64,000 bases of DNA from Muricea muricata (Eukaryota > Cnidaria > Anthozoa > Malacalcyonacea > Plexauridae), in contig OY979717.1 in the NCBI GenBank assembly GCA_963855995.1, positions 3,734,728 to 3,798,727 of the forward strand. Direction: 5' to 3'. This document shows positions 59,598 through 64,000 of this stretch, one piece after another (positions within the stretch are counted from its first letter, which is position 1; each line of letters starts with the position of its first letter). Under the pieces are notes generated by a model. That model had not been told where the DNA came from. It searched no databases and saw only the letters and a program-made list of their open reading frames with translations. Made by a program: the position numbers and the translations under genes.

Positions 59598-59891
59598 TGT
59601 AGCAAATCGAAGGGGACGCAAAACGTATCATATAACAGCTTGAGAGATCATCTAACGTGCACATGCACATATAAAAAAAACTTTTGGTGAGGTGAAAGAT
59701 GAGGAAATAACAAGCCAGAGCAACAGTTATATCTTTAACTCTCAACAGCGCTTTTGTATTGTTATTGTTAATCAAATCGAAGGGGACGCAAAACATATCA
59801 TATAACAGCGTGAGAGATCATCTAACACGCACATGCACATATACATAAAAAAAGCTTTTGGTGAGGTGAGAGATGAGGAAATAACAAGCCA
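59598..59891. repeat. Direct repeat, two ~120-bp copies upstream of the Rh gene
   Basis: Copies at 59598-59722 and 59771-59891 share AATCGAAGGGGACGCAAAAC and GAGATCATCTAAC, and end GATGAGGAAATAACAAGCC. They lie 150-450 bp upstream of the Rh start codon, so they may fall in the promoter or 5' UTR. Confidence 0.85.
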
Positions 59892-60153
59892 AGCTATATC
59901 TACGTAGAACGCATATCCACCTCTCGGAACAAAGTTCACGATTTGTACATCGAATGACTGCAGGGAACTCTCTCGAATATTATTCATGCAGTCAAACTGG
60001 CTGGGCTAAGTTCTCACGTTTCTGTTGGGTGTTACCTGAATATTTCACGCGTGGATCAAAGGTAATCGCTGTTTAACATTACCTCAATAATCAGGCTCTA
60101 TGCATGCTGTGGGCACGTGCACACCATGCCAGGTTTGTCTTTTTTTTATTATT

Positions 60154-61124
60154 ACTCGAGCTAAAGCGAGAGTCATAAATTCCCTTCGGGTTTTTTTTTC
60201 GCGCAAGACTTAGTCTCCCACGCGGCCACTCTACATTTTGACCAATCGTGGCAAGTCTTTCAGGCTTAAGCTTATCTGATTGGCTGCTCTTCAGTCACAT
60301 CTGTTTATCATCTCATTCGACTTCCTGTCCTTGACCACGACGGGTCAGGCAAATGGCAAGATGTATATATGCTTTCTATGCCTACTCCGGATCCAAACAA
60401 AACGGCACTACGCTGATGCATACTCGATCCAAGCAAAATGGCTGTATATACGCTTTCTAGGCGTACCTGATCAAAACTAAATGACCATACACATTTATCA
60501 CGACTGGTCTGGCAAGTGGCAGCTGCGCTGTATTGTGATAGTAAACGTGCGTTTTAACACGCGCACTCGATCAAATATATGGGAATATTTGCTTCTACGC
60601 GTCCTTGATCTAAACAAAATGGCTGTATATGTATACGCTTTCAAACGCCGCTCAACCTGACGCACGCATACTTTAATTTGTCTACTCGTCTAGTTTATAC
60701 AAATATACACCATCACATGTATCTACACTATATCAAACTTACTTCTATCGCGATCGAGCTATACGGGAGAATATGTTACCCTAACAGTATTAATTATGTA
60801 CTGAAAAAGACCTCAGTGTCGAAATCTTGATGTGAATGGGCTGAATACAATATGTTATATGATTTGATATTGAGCGCAGCTGTAAATATCGACAACAGCG
60901 TGCTCGAGACCCAAGTCAGATTCTGAGTAGCAAAATTCACGCTGACGGATTTATATATGAAATATATTGACGCTAGTTACGCCGCTAGCCAGGATAGTTA
61001 GCCCAATATTGGTTCAATATATATTTTAATACGCTTATAGTAAAGATAATAACTCAGTCACCTGTTAATATATGTAAACATGCCGCATCACATGCAGAGC
61101 GCGGCTGAGCGCTTTAGCTCGAGT
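60154..61124. mobile_element. ~970-bp element with ACTCGAGCTAAAGC ends
   Basis: The left end ACTCGAGCTAAAGCG and the right end GCTTTAGCTCGAGT are inverted. The interior at 60360-60680 has diverged repeats of CAAAATGGCTGTATATACGC. There is no coding frame. The target duplication was not found, so the element call is tentative. Confidence 0.5.
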
Positions 61125-61191
61125 AGACGCTTAGCAAGCGTCTTGTTTCATACCTCAAGTGCTAAATAGTAAAGTACCGTCAATATACGTA

Positions 61192-61464
61192 TGTTGGAGA
61201 CTGGTGTCAAATTGTAATTAATATATATCCGGTTTAGTTAGTTAATTAGTTGACATTTAATACAGCCATGTATGACGTAAAAGCCTCGACACGGCTCTGT
61301 ATATAAGGATGTGAGATCAGTGTGTAAGTATTGTATACATGGGATTTTTCCTGGGATTGAAACTTCCCCTAAATCCGAAGAATGCTCGTACATAACGCTG
61401 CATCTGTTTCGCGAACACCAAGCGTTAATAAATGACGCGTTCACAATTGATCTAACGATCTCCA
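61192..61464. repeat. Solo-LTR-like repeat
   Basis: It begins TGTTGGAGAC and ends GATCTCCA, so it has TG..CA ends with an inverted TGGAG/CTCCA pair. A TATATAAGG box lies in the middle and AATAAA near the end, the layout of a solitary LTR. A related sequence lies at 58913-59214. No matching internal part was found. Flanking duplication was not visible, so it is old or the call is wrong. Confidence 0.5.
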
Positions 61465-62266
61465 TAATAATGGAAACTTTTTATCAGTTATTAACGATAT
61501 ACTATATAATAGCTACATTGATAAACCTCACTTAAAAAAGGTAGCTTATCGATGTTGACTTGAATTGAATTCTAACAAAAATATATGTACACACGATAAA
61601 AGTTTTTAATTAGGTCAAATAATAATAATAATAATAAAATAATAACAATAATAATGATCTTTATCAAAATGTTTAACTTATTTACCTTTTATTACCTATA
61701 CTTATTAAATTATAATTATATCCCTGAACATTCTTATTCTCTACAAAGGTCACAGCAATTACAATTATTGCTAACCAAACTCTGGATATCCATAGTACGT
61801 TATACGATATTATACCTGTTTTGCATGCAACTTTCTTTTCTAACCGACCTTTTAATATGATTTCCGTTGTACCTGGAATTATCACATCCTCGACAAGTGT
61901 AACATGCGTTGGGGATCTTATCCGTGATTCAAAGAGCAAAGTTGATTCCTTCTCACTCCCAGATTCGGGGATACCAGATGTATACGGCATAACCCGGACT
62001 GGGACTCGTGAAAAAATTCGTTACAAAAAGAATTTGTAGTTGCAGGGAAATATTTTTTAAGAATTACTATGGTGTTACAAACACAGTTTTCCAGCCAATT
62101 TGCAACCAATTTTTAAAAATCTATAAGGCTTATATGTTCCTGATTGTTTTAGGCTCAACATTAAGCTTGGATCTGACTATATAGCACGTAAATATTAAAG
62201 CTTTTCATACAAGAAAGTATTATTTACAATATATGTGCAAAAAAAGTATCATTTACAATATATGAA
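61465..62266. other. No gene seen; AAT microsatellite
   Basis: An (AAT)n tract lies at 61619-61653. The rest is AT-rich spacer between the repeat and the 3' end of the SWIM gene, without a recognisable exon. Confidence 0.45.
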
Positions 62267-64000
62267 CTACGAAAAGTTAAGGTTAAGTTTCCTCTTCAGT
62301 TCCCTCTTGTGCGATTCTTTTAAAAAAGGTTTTAAATCAGTAGGAATTTGTACCAATCCGGGCACGAAAAATGCATTTTTGACAGCAACGCAGTCCGGAT
62401 TGACATGAAAATATATGTTAGACAGCTCGCTCGAGATGACTTTTTCTCCGTTTTTCCAATATTCTCTCCTTGCTCTGCCGACAATTACCAAATCTTCAGG
62501 TTCACGTGGTATGGATTGGTTTGGTTTCAGCGGTTGTCTACAGTCGTAACAGGTGGATATCTTTGGGTCCAAAAACCGCAGATTTCCAATCAAAAATGTA
62601 CCGAATGCTGGCAAGGGCCTGTCTGGCTTTGGAGGGCTGTTGTCAGAGGGCTGTTTTGGAGAACTGCTGTTTGCAAATCGACTAATGACTCTCTCACATG
62701 GTACTGCTTCAGAGGCTTTGTTTGCCTTTCCTTTTCTGATTTCTGTTGATTTAGCTTTCTTTCCACTTGTCTAAGGCAAACCAACGTTGGACAGTCCAAC
62801 AGATATTCAAATTAAGAGGTAGATAAACAAACAAGCAAACAAGCAAACAAGAAATAAAACAAAACGGTACCTGTTAGGTTTGTCCCACGTTTTCCCTTGC
62901 GATGCCACTTTACAAAGTTATTAAGCGTTCCGTTTTGCTCAGTGACAACAATAGAATGAGCACAAATGCTGTGTGCTTGATAGTTTGGACATCCTTTATC
63001 GCACTCCACTCGGCCATTCGTAAAAACCTTTACTGTATGGGGTGTTCTGGGGTTGGATTTGCTCGCCACCATCCATAAACCTTCAGCGCCATCAACTTTC
63101 CAAAGTTTTTCTGTTAGGGTCTTTGCCTTGGAAAACGCTGACTCCAGAATTTGAAATGGTACACTGATGATACCTGAAGTGAAAAAAAAGATCAAGCTTC
63201 GTGTATTTTTATCCAATCTAGATTAATAAAAATGACTATTTAACAGTCATTAATTGTTCTTGAACTAGTTGCGGTTTGGTTAGAAAAATATTTTTTTAAC
63301 TGATCAAAATCACAATTATTACGTCCCTTTATTTTGGCAATCGCTGCACAGTTAATGCAATTCTTTGAGCATAATGTTTGAAATAGAAAGAGAAACTATT
63401 TTTAGAAAAAACCCCTTAAAAATGCAAAGTAAGACGTCTGAATTGGAACCCAAAATAAATAGGCATGTAGAATAATAAAATGAAATAAAAGTGCAAACTT
63501 TTCGCAACCCGTAGATCACAGTTTATACCTGTTTCACTTACTTCAATGGAAAAAGATGAATTTCTGGATGCATTCGTTGTAGTTTCCGTTCTTGGCTTGT
63601 GAGCGTCGGAAACTGAAGCTGTAAAAAAGCGCTTTCTTACTCTGTCTTTCTGAGCTTGAAACATTCTATAATATGCGTTTTCCTTTTCACGTTGATATTG
63701 GAATCGTTCTGTTAGCCTATATGTTTCTCTTCCTATCACAGCTAAAAACTGCTCGTCGAACTGACGTTTCACAACGGAAGAAATGTTTTTAACAACTTCG
63801 ACCAGTGAACTATTTACTTCTTTGCGCGTTCTTTTTTACAAGTGAGGCAGTGAGCCATACAAACACGAAATACTTTTATAGATTTTGTAACTAACGCATC
63901 GCTTGAAAGCTTGTATAATCTTCTGTGGATGATCGCACGTATTGCAATAAATTCTTTGGACTTTGGAGCCTTGCAATACATAAAAGCGCCGCTCAAAGCT
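62267..64000 (-). CDS. SWIM zinc-finger (MULE-related) protein gene, 3' part
   Basis: The gene enters from beyond 64000 and ends at the stop 62267. One exon ends at donor 63529 and encodes SSLVEVVKNISSVVKRQFDE, FLAVIGRETYRLTERFQ and RVRKRFFTASVSD. The SWIM exon is 63173-62871: SVPFQILESAFSKAKTLTEK, then the zinc finger CDKGCPNYQAHSICAHSIVV (C-x-C-x(n)-C-x-H type), then NNFVKWHRKGKRG. The last exon (start 62742 or 62770) encodes FGTFLIGNLRFLDPK, CYDCRQPLKPNQSIP and NIYFHVNPDCVAVKNAFFVP. Cnidarian proteins of this plan usually carry a MULE-type transposase region upstream, from memory. The most 5' exon in the window has a stop in the best frame near 63836. The gene may be a domesticated or decaying mobile gene. 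Confidence 0.65.

Overview
This is animal (eukaryotic) DNA, AT-rich, with spliced genes and a very heavy load of DNA transposons. A cnidarian, perhaps an anthozoan, is the best guess. This is an inference from the Rh ammonium-transporter gene, the HIRAN, SWIM and ZMYM-like hAT protein families, and the many TTAA and foldback elements. The species cannot be fixed from the sequence.

Three host-type loci stand out. (1) An apparently intact nine-exon Rh-type ammonium/gas channel gene lies on the minus strand (CDS 59446 down to 35440). Its exons join in phase to 462 codons plus stop, and it has an 18-kb first intron. (2) A decayed second Rh copy lies on the plus strand (exons 3, 5, 6 and 7 between 9548 and 14328), tail-to-tail with the first. 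(3) The 3' part of a SWIM zinc-finger, MULE-related gene lies on the minus strand (64000 to 62267) and runs off the window.

Layout. 0.3-9.2 kb: a TTAA MITE, a 685-bp palindrome, and a Tigger/pogo-type transposon that carries both a broken transposase and a divergent HIRAN-domain gene. These are followed by tandem repeats with a hexamer expansion of about 45 units. 9.5-14.3 kb: the Rh pseudogene. 10.7-32.0 kb: six copies of an unassigned ~2.1-kb element ('X', ends TACACGG...CCGTGTA, TA target) packed with palindromic CAG-RY-CTG motifs. Some X copies form composite X-Y-X units that carry a 190-bp piece of the Rh pseudogene intron, and two such units form a giant inverted repeat. One X copy is interrupted by a young, whole-looking Gypsy-like LTR retrotransposon (24450-30310). 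32-35 kb: small repeats and a LINE fragment. 35.4-59.4 kb: the Rh gene. Its intron 1 contains a ZMYM-like hAT transposase split by an 8-kb nest of inserted elements. In that nest, long-armed element 'W' carries a C2H2 zinc-finger gene, and another long-armed element, W2, sits inside it. 59-62 kb: smaller repeats and a solo-LTR-like sequence.

Most new biology here lies in the mobile DNA: two long-armed element families with subterminal motif arrays (X and W), cargo genes (HIRAN, C2H2, SAP-like, THAP-like), and well-resolved nested insertions dated by their target-site duplications.
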